Assembly (NCBI GenBank): GCA_023264075.1
Contig: JALQTG010000006.1
Location: 1-10,584 of the forward strand
Reading direction: 5' to 3'
Origin: Crocinitomicaceae bacterium
GTDB taxonomy: Bacteria; Bacteroidota; Bacteroidia; Flavobacteriales_D; Crocinitomicaceae
DNA: 10,584 nt
A program made the translations under genes and the position numbers. Position 1 is the stretch's first letter; every line of letters begins with the position of its first letter. Positions 1 to 8,400 of this stretch are shown here, one piece after another. The notes below the pieces were generated by a model. The model searched no databases. It was not told the origin of the DNA and worked only from the letters and a program-made list of their open reading frames with translations.

Positions 1-122
1 AGTTGGTTTTTTTTCGCCAGAATCGGAAAAAGGACGCTTTCAAAATCAGCTTTCTTTTGAAAGTCAAAATATTTATCAAAATAATCGTAGGAATCGGGCG
101 ATAAAACAGTGACGCCAATAGG
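1..122 (-). CDS. Fragment of a sugar-phosphate nucleotidyltransferase-like gene (both ends missing)
   Basis: Read on the minus strand, codons at 122-120 down to 5-3 give 40 residues with no stop, running off the window edge at base 1. The peptide begins PIGVTVLSPDSYDYFDKYF and continues with a DFESVLFPILAKK stretch. From memory this resembles the part of NDP-sugar pyrophosphorylases (NTP_transferase family) where a G-x-x-V-L-S-P strand is followed by a D-F-x-x-x-L-F-P-x-L-A helix. Those enzymes make nucleotide sugars for surface polysaccharide. The same bases carry several stops in the htpG frame (58-60, 82-84, 88-90), so they are not the htpG N-terminus. The reading frame stays open past 122, but that part is the antisense of htpG. 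The family call rests on a short stretch and is tentative. That the segment is coding on the minus strand is better supported. Confidence 0.45.
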
Positions 123-1785
123 GGTAGGTATTGGTATGAATGCCGAGGAAATTGATAAATACATTAATCAAATTGCTTTTTCGGGTGCAGAAGAATTTGT
201 AAAACAATACGAAGGAAAAGACGGCGCAGAACAAATTATTGGTCACTTCGGTCTTGGGTTCTACTCTGCCTTTATGGTAGCGGAAAAAGTTCAAATCCGT
301 TCTTTGGCTCGCCACGACGGCTCAAAAGGTGTACAATGGGAAAGTAACGGTACCACGGAATATACGCTTACTGAAATCGAAAAAGAAACTCGTGGTACTG
401 ACATCGTTTTGTATATCACGGAAGATTCCAAGGAATTCTTAGAAGAAAATAGAATTCGCGGTATTCTTGAGAAATATTGTAAGTTCTTGCCTATACCAGT
501 TATTTTTGGGACGCGTACAGAACACAAGGATGATCCATCCGGAGAAAAAGATGAAAATGACAAGGTAAAACAAATCTCTTTTGAAGTTCCTAATCAAGTG
601 AACAATACTGAGCCGACATGGACGAAAATGCCTGTTGACTTGAAAGATGAGGATTATAAAGCTTTCTATCGCGAGTTGTATCCGATGACATTTGAAGAGC
701 CATTGTTTCACATTCACTTAAACGTAGACTATCCATTTAACTTAACGGGGATTTTGTACTTCCCTAAGATTAAGGAAAATGTAGAAGTTCAGAAGAATAA
801 AATTCAATTGTATTCAAATCAAGTCTTCATTACCGACAACGTAGCTGAAATTGTACCTGAATTTTTGACGTTGTTACATGGTGTGATCGATTCTCCAGAT
901 ATTCCGTTGAATGTCTCGCGTTCTTACTTACAAAGTGACGGAAATGTGAAGAAAATTTCTGCGCACATCACTAAAAAAGTGGCCGATAAGCTAAAGGAAA
1001 TGTTTACAAAAGATCGTGAAGATTTTGAAAGTAAATTTGAAGACCTGCGTATTTTCGTAGAATACGGAATGCTCTCAGATGACAAGTTCTTCGATAAAGC
1101 AAAGGCCTTCTCTTTAGTTAAAAACACAGATGGGAAGTACTTTACCTTGGATGAATTCAAGGAGAAAGTTTCTCCATTGCAAACGGATAAAGACGGCAAA
1201 ACAATCTACTTATATACGAACGACCAAGAGGCCCAATATAGCTTTGTAAAAGCTGCCAAAGACAGAGGTTATGAAGTGTTAGATTTAACGGGGCCTTTAG
1301 CTTCACATTGGATTTCTAAAATGGAATCCACACTTGACAACGTAAGTTTTGCGCGTGTAGATGCCGACACTCTTGACAAATTAATTAAGAAAGAAGACGA
1401 AATTCCTTCTAAATTATCCAAAGAGGACGAAGAAAAATTGATACCTATTTTCGAAGGCGCGGTAAACAAAGACAAATTCAAAATTCAATTTGAAAGCATG
1501 TCAGAAACTGAAGCTCCAATTGTTATTACTCAGCCAGAATTCATACGAAGAATGAAAGAGCAACAGCAATTGGGCGGCGCTGGTTTTTATGGTGCATTTC
1601 CAGAAATCTACAACCTTATTGTAAACAGTAATCACCCAAAGGTTTCTGAAATACTGAACGAATCAAAGAAAAAGGCGAAAGAACAAAAAGTTAAACAACT
1701 TACTGATTTAGCGCTGCTTTCACAAGGAATGCTGAAGGGAGAAGCCCTTACGGAATTTGTGAATAGAAGTATAGAATTGGTTTAA
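109..1785 (+). CDS. htpG: HtpG, Hsp90-family molecular chaperone, N-terminus missing
   Basis: HtpG is the cytosolic bacterial Hsp90, an ATP-driven dimeric chaperone. The open frame gives 558 residues, against about 620-635 for Bacteroidota HtpG. Homology begins at 127 with G-I-G-M. The GTG at 109 is only the first in-frame start after stops at 82-84 and 88-90, so it is not the native start. Present are the ATP-lid region FGLGFYSAF (residues 47-55 of this frame), the middle domain with its NVSRSYLQ motif (conserved arginine at residue 271), and the C-terminal dimerisation region ending at a normal TAA. Absent are the first 70-75 residues, which in this family carry the catalytic glutamate and Mg-binding asparagine of the L-R-E-L-x-S-N-A helix and the aspartate just before G-I-G-M. 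The product as written could not bind ATP normally. The rest is clean and undecayed, which favours a recent break or an artefact over an old pseudogene. Confidence 0.93.
   Translation: MTPIGVGIGMNAEEIDKYINQIAFSGAEEFVKQYEGKDGAEQIIGHFGLGFYSAFMVAEKVQIRSLARHDGSKGVQWESNGTTEYTLTEIEKETRGTDIVLYITEDSKEFLEENRIRGILEKYCKFLPIPVIFGTRTEHKDDPSGEKDENDKVKQISFEVPNQVNNTEPTWTKMPVDLKDEDYKAFYRELYPMTFEEPLFHIHLNVDYPFNLTGILYFPKIKENVEVQKNKIQLYSNQVFITDNVAEIVPEFLTLLHGVIDSPDIPLNVSRSYLQSDGNVKKISAHITKKVADKLKEMFTKDREDFESKFEDLRIFVEYGMLSDDKFFDKAKAFSLVKNTDGKYFTLDEFKEKVSPLQTDKDGKTIYLYTNDQEAQYSFVKAAKDRGYEVLDLTGPLASHWISKMESTLDNVSFARVDADTLDKLIKKEDEIPSKLSKEDEEKLIPIFEGAVNKDKFKIQFESMSETEAPIVITQPEFIRRMKEQQQLGGAGFYGAFPEIYNLIVNSNHPKVSEILNESKKKAKEQKVKQLTDLALLSQGMLKGEALTEFVNRSIELV
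115..134. other. Abrupt join between a minus-strand gene fragment and the interior of htpG
   Basis: Recognisable HtpG sequence starts at 127 (G-I-G-M, from the D-x-G-I-G-M nucleotide-binding motif). Minus-strand coding sense ends at about 120-122. The boundary lies inside a short perfect inverted repeat, CCAATA (115-120) and TATTGG (129-134), with an 8-nt spacer. Such short inverted matches are typical of fold-back chimeras formed during amplification or assembly, but a genuine inversion breakpoint would look the same. Confidence 0.6.
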
Positions 1786-1796
1786 TTATGAAATCG

Positions 1797-1843
1797 GAAT
1801 TTAGAACTTAGATTTTAAACTCTAAATTCTAAGTTCTAAATTC
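1797..1843. repeat. 16-bp perfect inverted repeat between htpG and the djlA-like gene
   Basis: Bases 1797-1812 (GAATTTAGAACTTAGA) are exactly complementary in reverse to 1828-1843, with a 15-nt loop. A second layer is a direct repeat of TCTAAATTCTAA at 1821-1832 and 1835-1846, with a 14-bp period. The stem is almost entirely A/T and no T-run follows either arm, so it is a poor intrinsic terminator. It ends 7 nt before the ATG at 1851 and would fold over the ribosome-landing region if transcribed from htpG. Intergenic repeats built from TTTAGAA/TTCTAAA words are familiar to me from Bacteroidota genomes. The function is unknown. Confidence 0.8.
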
Positions 1844-1850
1844 TAACTTA

Positions 1851-2651
1851 ATGACGGGATTATTTAAATGGATTGGAGCCTTTGCTGGCTATATGTTAAC
1901 CAAAACGTTCTGGGGGGCTTTTTTCGGTTTTCTAATTGGAGGTTTCATCGATAATTTTCAACGAGCCGCCGCGTTACTGAATGAACGATCTGGTCAGTCA
2001 GGAGGCAATCGCCAACAATTTCGTTCCTCACAGGATATCTTCGAATTTTATCGCCAACAGAGTCAACGCTATGATTTCCCAACCATGCTCCTGGTTCTCT
2101 CGGCGGCAGTTATGAAGGCTGACGGGAAAATTCTAAAATCAGAATTGAACTACGTCAAACAATTTTTAACGGTCCAATTCGGTCCGCAATTTACCCGACA
2201 GCATTTAAAAACCTTAAAGTCATTCATCGATCAACCACAACCGCTTCCATTAAATGAAATCTGCAGCGACATCCGCATGCGGGTGCAGCCGGAAGCTCGC
2301 GTACAGCTCATACATTATTTATTTGGTATTGCTCAAGCGGACGGACATGTCTCAGATAAGGAGCAGCAAATGATTGAAAATATCGCGCATTTTATGGGGG
2401 TATCTACGGGCGATTATTCAAGTGTGAAAAACATGTTTCACCGCGATACAGAGAGTGATTATAAAATACTTGGAATTACCAAAGCAGCTACTGATCAAGA
2501 GGTAAAGAAAGCATACCGCAAATTGGCGGTACAGCACCATCCTGATAAGGTGGCTCAAATGGGGGAGGAATTTCAAAAAGGTGCAAAGGAAAAATTTCAA
2601 CGTGTGCAAGACGCTTACGAAGCAATTAAGAAAGAACGAGGGTTTCAATAA
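1851..2651 (+). CDS. djlA: DjlA-like membrane-anchored co-chaperone (TerB plus J domain)
   Basis: The 266-residue protein has the DjlA architecture. A glycine-rich N-terminal transmembrane segment (about residues 5-34, including WGAFFGFLIGG) is followed by a polar linker. Next comes a TerB/DjlA-like helical domain (about 75-185) with two acidic K/Q-A-D-G motifs around D91 and D164. A C-terminal J domain (about 203-262) carries the intact HPD signature at 230-232. J domains stimulate the ATPase of DnaK, so by analogy with E. coli DjlA this protein would recruit DnaK to the inner face of the cytoplasmic membrane. The ATG at 1851 is chosen because it begins right before the transmembrane segment, as in DjlA. 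It lies 65 nt after htpG on the same strand, beside a 16-bp hairpin. No Shine-Dalgarno sequence is seen, which is normal for the phylum. Family placement is firm; the client process is unknown. Confidence 0.88.
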   Translation: MTGLFKWIGAFAGYMLTKTFWGAFFGFLIGGFIDNFQRAAALLNERSGQSGGNRQQFRSSQDIFEFYRQQSQRYDFPTMLLVLSAAVMKADGKILKSELNYVKQFLTVQFGPQFTRQHLKTLKSFIDQPQPLPLNEICSDIRMRVQPEARVQLIHYLFGIAQADGHVSDKEQQMIENIAHFMGVSTGDYSSVKNMFHRDTESDYKILGITKAATDQEVKKAYRKLAVQHHPDKVAQMGEEFQKGAKEKFQRVQDAYEAIKKERGFQ

Positions 2652-2701
2652 TTCTACCATCTTTTGATGAGAAAAGTGTATTTTTGATTCAAATCAACGG
2701 C

Positions 2702-3628
2702 ATGTTGGCAAGATTTGCATATTACTGTCTCATTCTACCCGTTTCATACTTACCCCTCCCGGTGATGTATGCTTTTACCGATATTTTCTATATACTACTC
2801 ATAACACTTATTCCGTATCGGAGAGAGGTAGTTCGCAACAATATAAAACGATCATTTCCTCAGTTAGCACCAAGCGGACAGCGCAGAATTGAACGCAAGT
2901 TTTATCGACACCTGACAGATCTCTTAGCTGAAGGAGCAAAAAACTTGACTATCTCCGAGCGCGAGTTACGTAAACGATTTAAGGTGAGTAATCCAGAAGT
3001 AATGGAGGCGTTATTTCAAAAAAATAAAAGTGTTTTATTAGTCTCTGGGCATTACAATAATTGGGAATGGTTAATCACCGGGCAGAACCTCTTCTTTTCG
3101 CATCAAGCCGCAGGAATTGGAATGCCCATGACCAGCAAATTTTGGGATAAAAAAATCAATTCGCACCGCTCACGATTTGGGATGCACATCATTAACGCTA
3201 AAAACGTTCACGATTATTTTAGTGATACCACGTCTGTTCCAACTGCAACACTTGTGCTTGCCGACCAAGCACCTGCCGATGCGCGTAAAAGCTACTGGAT
3301 GGAGTTTTTACACCAAGATACACCCGTAATTTTCGGACCTGAGTTATTAGCTAATAAATATAATCAAGCAATCGTTTTCTTTCATGTTGAAAAACCTAAG
3401 CGCGGACACTACACCATGCTCTTGGAACTCATTACTGAAACACCTCACCAAACCAAATGGGGTGAAATTACAGAGGCGCACGCGCAACGATTGGAAAAAA
3501 TAATTGAACAGACTCCTCAATTTTGGATCTGGTCGCACAAGCGCTGGAAGCGAGAAGTCCCTCAAGATTTAGAAGACTTAATGAAAGACCAAGAGGCCAA
3601 GTTCAATAGCTTATTTCGAAAAAAATAA
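2702..3628 (+). CDS. LpxL/HtrB-family lipid A (lysophospholipid) acyltransferase
   Basis: This family transfers a secondary acyl chain from acyl-ACP to a lipid A precursor at the inner membrane. From the ATG at 2702 the product is 308 residues, the usual family length. The first 40 residues are hydrophobic and form the membrane anchor. They are followed by a basic YRREVVRNNIKRSFP stretch typical of the family. The catalytic HX4D/E motif is GHYNNWEW, with H117 and E122. A later D-Q-A-P motif (D188) followed by an F-x-G-x-E-L-L-A-like stretch also fits the family. An upstream TTG at 2684 is in frame and would add MIQING, but the ATG gives the M-L-A-R-x-x-Y-Y start common in Bacteroidota homologues and is preferred. 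The gene begins 50 nt after the djlA-like gene on the same strand and converges with ispF 18 nt beyond its stop. The exact acyl chain and position cannot be told from sequence; an aminolipid acyltransferase is an alternative. Confidence 0.87.
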   Translation: MLARFAYYCLILPVSYLPLPVMYAFTDIFYILLITLIPYRREVVRNNIKRSFPQLAPSGQRRIERKFYRHLTDLLAEGAKNLTISERELRKRFKVSNPEVMEALFQKNKSVLLVSGHYNNWEWLITGQNLFFSHQAAGIGMPMTSKFWDKKINSHRSRFGMHIINAKNVHDYFSDTTSVPTATLVLADQAPADARKSYWMEFLHQDTPVIFGPELLANKYNQAIVFFHVEKPKRGHYTMLLELITETPHQTKWGEITEAHAQRLEKIIEQTPQFWIWSHKRWKREVPQDLEDLMKDQEAKFNSLFRKK

Positions 3629-3646
3629 TTGAATTAATGATTTTCA

Positions 3647-4126
3647 TTATTCAGCAATAAGCAGACAAACGGCATACGCCTTAATTGCCTCGCGCTTCCC
3701 AAAAGAGTCTACTTTTTCGTGGGTGGTTGCCTTAATAGAAATCTCGTCTATATCCGCTTCTAAAATTTCCCCAATTACAGCTTGCATAGCGGGAATATGA
3801 GGATTTAACTTTGGTTTTTCGGCGATGATCGTTGCATCGATATTATTGATTCTGAATCCCTTTTCTTTAATTAATTCATAGGAATCTTTCAATAAGATTT
3901 TACTATCGATATTTTTGTATTTTGGATCCTGGTCAGAAAAGTGAAAACCAATATCACGCAGGTTCAATGCACCAAGCATCGCATCACAAATAGCATGCAG
4001 CAACACATCAGCATCGGAATGACCGAGCGCTCCTAAATCAGAAGCGATTTCGACTCCTCCTAAAAACAATTTTCTATCTGAGACGAGCTGATGAACATCA
4101 ACCCCAAAACCAATTCGAAGCTTCAT
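3647..4126 (-). CDS. ispF: IspF, 2-C-methyl-D-erythritol 2,4-cyclodiphosphate synthase
   Basis: IspF cyclises CDP-ME 2-phosphate to MEcPP, releasing CMP, in the MEP route to isoprenoids (quinones, undecaprenyl carrier). The 159-residue length is typical of the single-domain trimeric enzyme. The metal ligands are visible: D10 and H12 in the D-V-H motif and H44 in GHSDADVLLHAICDA. The D58-I-G turn and F-S-D-Q-D-P-K-Y loop for substrate phosphates are also present. The C-terminal nucleotide-binding motif reads ATTHEKVDSFGKREAI, where many IspF proteins have A-T-T-x-E-x-L-G-F-x-G-R-x-E-G-I. The GR pair is GK here and the EG pair is EA, a divergent but aligned version. The ATG overlaps the porV stop by one base (TAATG), so translation is probably coupled and the gene is the last of the porU-porV-ispF block. 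Confidence 0.96.
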   Translation of the reverse strand: MKLRIGFGVDVHQLVSDRKLFLGGVEIASDLGALGHSDADVLLHAICDAMLGALNLRDIGFHFSDQDPKYKNIDSKILLKDSYELIKEKGFRINNIDATIIAEKPKLNPHIPAMQAVIGEILEADIDEISIKATTHEKVDSFGKREAIKAYAVCLLIAE

Positions 4127-5388
4127 TAATCTGGCTTAACGGAACCTGTAGTTTTGCCTGAATTACCTAGGTGCAAACGTAGAGTAAAACGAATTGTGTT
4201 CTGCAGTGGATTATTCCTGCGCAGCGATGTTAAATACGAAAAGTCAATTCCAAACATGTTGTATTTCAAACCAATTCCGAATGTTAAGTGCTGACGCGCA
4301 CCTTTATTAAGGTTTTCATAAAAGTAACCTCCACGGGCCGCAAATACATCATTATACCAGTACTCTACACCTGTACCAATCATAATCTCAGTCAATTCTT
4401 CTTTCAACTTAGACCCATCCTCAACTTGATATGAGCCGTCCGGATTCTCAATAAAATCACCATTCTCGTCACGTGTTAAGGCACCTGGAGCATCATAAAA
4501 AGACTGTAACATCCCTGGTACAACTCCCACGTTAGGATCGTATCCAGAGACGATGGTTGGTGTTCCACCAATATTCAAAATCGCAGGTGGTGTTGGAACC
4601 AATAATTTCGAAACATCCACGGCCCAAGTTAACACGTTGTATTTATCAAAATCAAACGTCAATGCAGATCCCAATTTAAGATTGGTTGGTAAAAAGTCTC
4701 TGTCATCCAACTCAGTGTAAGAAATCTTATTTCCCAAATTGTTCAATGTTGCACCAAACGCCATTCGACCTCCTGCACCGCCTAACTGAACATCGTCATT
4801 TACGTACGAAAACGAAACATCGGCAGCTCCGGCCAAGCCTGCCTTTGATTGAGCACCAGCAACAGCAATTCCAGCCGTAAGGTTTGAGTAGATGAATTTA
4901 CCATTCAAACCCAGTGCAAAATTATCATTTAACTTGTAGGAATAACCTGCCAACAACTCCATTTCGAAAGGCACGTGAACCAATGTTTGATTGCCTGTTT
5001 CATCGGTAAAAACAATTTCACCAAGACTGAAGAATCGGAGAGAACCTCCAATTACATTTCTGTCATTGATACGCTTATAACCCGTTAAATGAGATAAATT
5101 AATATCACGCGCAATTTGCTGAAGCCAAGGTGAATACGACAACGAAATCTCCATATCTTCTTCTGCAAAAGAAAGCATAGAGGTATTCCAAAATAAGCTG
5201 CTTGAGCTAGGACTTAAGGCAGTTCCTACATCTCCCATTGCTCCGGATCTAGAATCAGGTGTGATTTGCAAAAAAGGAACCGCCGTTGTGATCGTATTCA
5301 ACTGTAATTCACTGCCACCAGTTGATTGAGCAGAAGCATCAGGTCCAAAAAGTGTTAACGCCAACGCGATGATGAGCTTTTTATTCAT
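4126..5388 (-). CDS. porV: PorV (LptO), T9SS outer-membrane shuttle protein
   Basis: PorV is an outer-membrane beta-barrel of the FadL-like group. It takes T9SS cargo from the SprA translocon and delivers it to the sortase PorU. The 420-residue product starts with a signal peptide (MNKKLIIALALTLFGPDASA, cleavage likely before QS). The family's opening block follows (TAVPFLQITPDSRSGAMGD, then a W-N-T-S segment), together with S-x-S-Y-S-P-W-L, a Y-F/F-F-S-L-G-E-I-x-F-T-D strand and many short amphipathic strands. The loop at about residues 305-328 is unusually polar, with DENGDF and NPDGSY turns (positions 307-320), and looks longer than in PorV proteins I recall. The gene lies 65 nt after porU on the same strand and its stop overlaps the ispF start. 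A TATATTTG element upstream may give it its own promoter. Confidence 0.95.
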   Translation of the reverse strand: MNKKLIIALALTLFGPDASAQSTGGSELQLNTITTAVPFLQITPDSRSGAMGDVGTALSPSSSSLFWNTSMLSFAEEDMEISLSYSPWLQQIARDINLSHLTGYKRINDRNVIGGSLRFFSLGEIVFTDETGNQTLVHVPFEMELLAGYSYKLNDNFALGLNGKFIYSNLTAGIAVAGAQSKAGLAGAADVSFSYVNDDVQLGGAGGRMAFGATLNNLGNKISYTELDDRDFLPTNLKLGSALTFDFDKYNVLTWAVDVSKLLVPTPPAILNIGGTPTIVSGYDPNVGVVPGMLQSFYDAPGALTRDENGDFIENPDGSYQVEDGSKLKEELTEIMIGTGVEYWYNDVFAARGGYFYENLNKGARQHLTFGIGLKYNMFGIDFSYLTSLRRNNPLQNTIRFTLRLHLGNSGKTTGSVKPD

Positions 5389-5418
5389 TTAATATCTTTG
5401 GTTATATAATCAATCTAG

Positions 5419-5426
5419 CAAATATA
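5419..5426 (-). promoter_or_regulatory. Possible -7 promoter element for porV-ispF
   Basis: On the minus strand this reads TATATTTG, an exact match to the Bacteroidota -7 consensus TAnnTTTG. It lies in the 65-nt gap between porU and porV and would place the transcription start roughly 24 nt before the porV ATG. No TTG lies 17-23 nt upstream, so only half of a standard promoter is present. In A+T-rich DNA a chance match is quite possible. Confidence 0.3.
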
Positions 5427-5453
5427 AGGAAAAAGAGTTATTATTTTGTTTAA

Positions 5454-8400
5454 CTATTTCAAAAGATACAATTTTTCCATCGCCTGAGCAGTGCCTCCAT
5501 CGGGATTAGTAATTGTCACACGATAAACGTACACTCCTTTCGCTAATTGGTCGCCAAAATCATCCTTTCCATCCCAAAATATCCCTTCAGTTCTAAACCC
5601 TTGAGTTTTTACATCAGCATTAATGGTTTTTACTAACCTACCAGTTAAAGTAAAAATTTCTATCTGTGTTTCTAATGCCGCGCAAACTTGGTTATGTTCA
5701 AACATAAACTGAGTCGATGTGGTAAACGGATTGGGGTAATTCAATACATGTTCAAGTGCCACACCTACCTTCTCCTGGACTACAAATTCTAGTGATGCTT
5801 CAGACGAATTGTTATTCACATCCCAAGCTTTGAATTTTAGGGTATGAATACCAGGTGCTAATGATGTAAACGGATAACTCAATCGGCCGCTTTGATAGGT
5901 ATCTAAATCCGCCTCATAAAATTCATTCAGTACTTTCGCATCGCTGGTCTCTTCATCTAAAACCACTGTAATATCATGACCGATTCCATTTCCAACAGTG
6001 TTAATTCCACTCTCGTCAAATAATTGAGCTATCAAAATGGGGGTTTCATCCGTAATCCCCCCATTGACAAATGTTTCGTCATTTATATAAAGTGTGATTT
6101 CAGGTCCTACATTATCCAACAATCCGTTGGTATCTATACCTCCAACGATAAACTCTGTACTATAGCCTCCAGCATTTTCATTCGATGGATTGAACGCAAA
6201 AAAACTTGACTTTCCCTCCCCAAATGCGTAATCAATATCCTTGGGTACAATAAAGTCGAAGTCGAATAAACCATTAGTCACAGAAACTTTTCCACGATAT
6301 AATACATTTTTCTGCTCCTCAAACGATATTACGGGAGAATTGGCGTCATTGCTCAACGTATTCTGGAGTTTTGACTTATCAAAAATAGAAGGTTGTAAAA
6401 GTCCATTAAACCCAGTTAAATCATTCCCAAACTGATCCTCCAGATGACCTGAGAAACGTGCTTTAGATAATGCTCTTAATGTATCTTGAGTAAGCGCAAC
6501 AGGGTTTCCGTTGACCGAATCTAACACAACTTTTTCATACGGTAATGCAATTCTTAAGGCTGGGTCACCAATAAGCATAAAGCTGCGCTTGTTATTGGAT
6601 ACTGCTGTACTTATATTATTTTTTGTATCCGTTATAATTTCTCCAAAAGTCCTTGGAAGTCCATTTGTACTACGTAAGAAAACTTGTTCAAAAAAGGACG
6701 ACGTGGTAATTGAGTTCGTAGAAAAATAAACCGCTCTTGTGGTTGTCATCAAGGCGATTGCACCACCCAGTGGATTAAGAGCGAACCATTCTCCCGCGGA
6801 GACTCGCTCATTATCGTCAATTCGTCCAAATTCGCATGTTGCGGAGACAAATAGTGTTAGTCGATTGATATTTCTGTAATTTGTAATTTGGCCGATTGTC
6901 ATAATTCGTTCAGAAGCTGCTCCCATAGCACCTCCATGGCCTACGTAACAAGTCATAATTGAGCCATTTTCAATGCTTCGATCTATGTCAGTATTCACCT
7001 CTGGATAACGCTCTCCTCCGGCCGTAGAAATTTGCGAAAATGCATCAGAATAAATTTTATTTGCATTCATTTCTGGATGATTCGCCTTAACGTAATTGTA
7101 TGCGGGTTCCAAATCGTTAATTAAGAAATAACCATTTTCTTCGTCATCGGCGACAACAGTGTAACGTAACCTCCAATCACCTTGTGTACTCGCAAATCCA
7201 TCATCACCGCAAAGCACTCCCGAAGAGGCATAAAGATTAGACCCGTTTCTCATGTAATGCTCAATTTTGTTTACCAAATCTCGGGCTTCCTCTGCTGTGG
7301 TGGCAGTTAACCGACCAACCGCAATATCCAAATTATCGCTCGGGCTAAATGATTCTGAAGGATCAAGAAACCCGAAGTAATCATCCGATAGTAATGTCGA
7401 AACATATCCTTCAGAGGTAACAGAATGATATACCGGACACATGTAGTTGTTATTTGCGACTCGATTCAACGGATCGTACGTACCATCTCCAAACAACAAC
7501 AAATATTTTGGCATCAATGAAGGATCTCCTTCTGCGCGTTCATAAAACATCCGGGCAAAAGTTCGAATTGCTGTTGGGTCTTGTGTGCCTCCAGAAAACT
7601 CGTTATACACCTTCTCCAACGTAACTACATGAACTGACAACCCGTTTTCCTCGTGCAAACCAGCTAGTCGATTGGCCTGACTCAAGAAATTCGGATGTGT
7701 AACAATCAAATAATCTGCAGCTGGGAGACTATGAAGGTTTTGAAATTCAACCCGCTTTTCAAATTCTGGGGTAAAATATGAAGAACCATCAAAAACGATA
7801 AAACTTTTCAATGAGTCTGAGTTGGATTTAAATAAGAAAGTTCCAGACACCAAATCACCTTGGACCACTTCAGGATTTGTCCATGTTGTTACGTCCCAAA
7901 CTACTCCATTCGTCGGATATCCAGATACCTGATATTCAGTGACATTTCCAATTCCTATTGAGGAACGATTTCGGAAATTCAATTGACCAGAAGTAAAAAC
8001 AAGGCTTCTTTTGGCATTCACCTCAATAAAATCAAGATACCCCACATCTGAGGGGATTGAACGATTAAATGTAGCTGTCAACGTAAACACCGAAGACGTT
8101 GGCGAAAACTGACCAGGAACAGATGTGAAACCTGCACGCCCTACACTATTCGCATCACTAATCCCTCCTAATGAAACGTTTCCAATGGTCACCCCGTTAT
8201 TGGATACGGTATAATTCGCCCCACCACCGCCAAATTTATAGGAAAAAAACGAACGAACGATCACGGGTTCACTTGTAATCAAGTTCGGAAAATTAAATAC
8301 AAAATTCTGACTTAACTGAGCGTCAAACTCTTCTCCATACCAACGTTGTCCCCCCTTTAATAAATTAATAGATTCAGTTTCATGAATACCAAAAGCATCA

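Noticed and set aside
76..315. 79-residue minus-strand open frame opposite the htpG start
   Set aside because: It uses a different frame from the minus-strand reading that resembles a nucleotidyltransferase, and is low-complexity antisense of htpG.
2679..2686. TATTTTTG, an exact TAnnTTTG match before the acyltransferase
   Set aside because: The nearest upstream TTTG (2663-2666) is only 12 nt away, too close for the usual spacing, and the implied start leaves a leader of under 10 nt. Co-transcription with the djlA-like gene is simpler.
2684..2701. TTG start giving a six-residue longer acyltransferase
   Set aside because: The ATG at 2702 gives the family's usual N-terminus and length; the extra residues MIQING match nothing I recognise.
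3635..3649. Small hairpin TAATGA-TTT-TCATTA between the convergent acyltransferase and ispF genes, with an A-run at 3619-3625 that reads as a T-run on the minus strand
   Set aside because: The stem is only 6 bp with a single G-C pair, and the T-run is about 10 nt from the stem in the minus direction. It is too weak to call a terminator.
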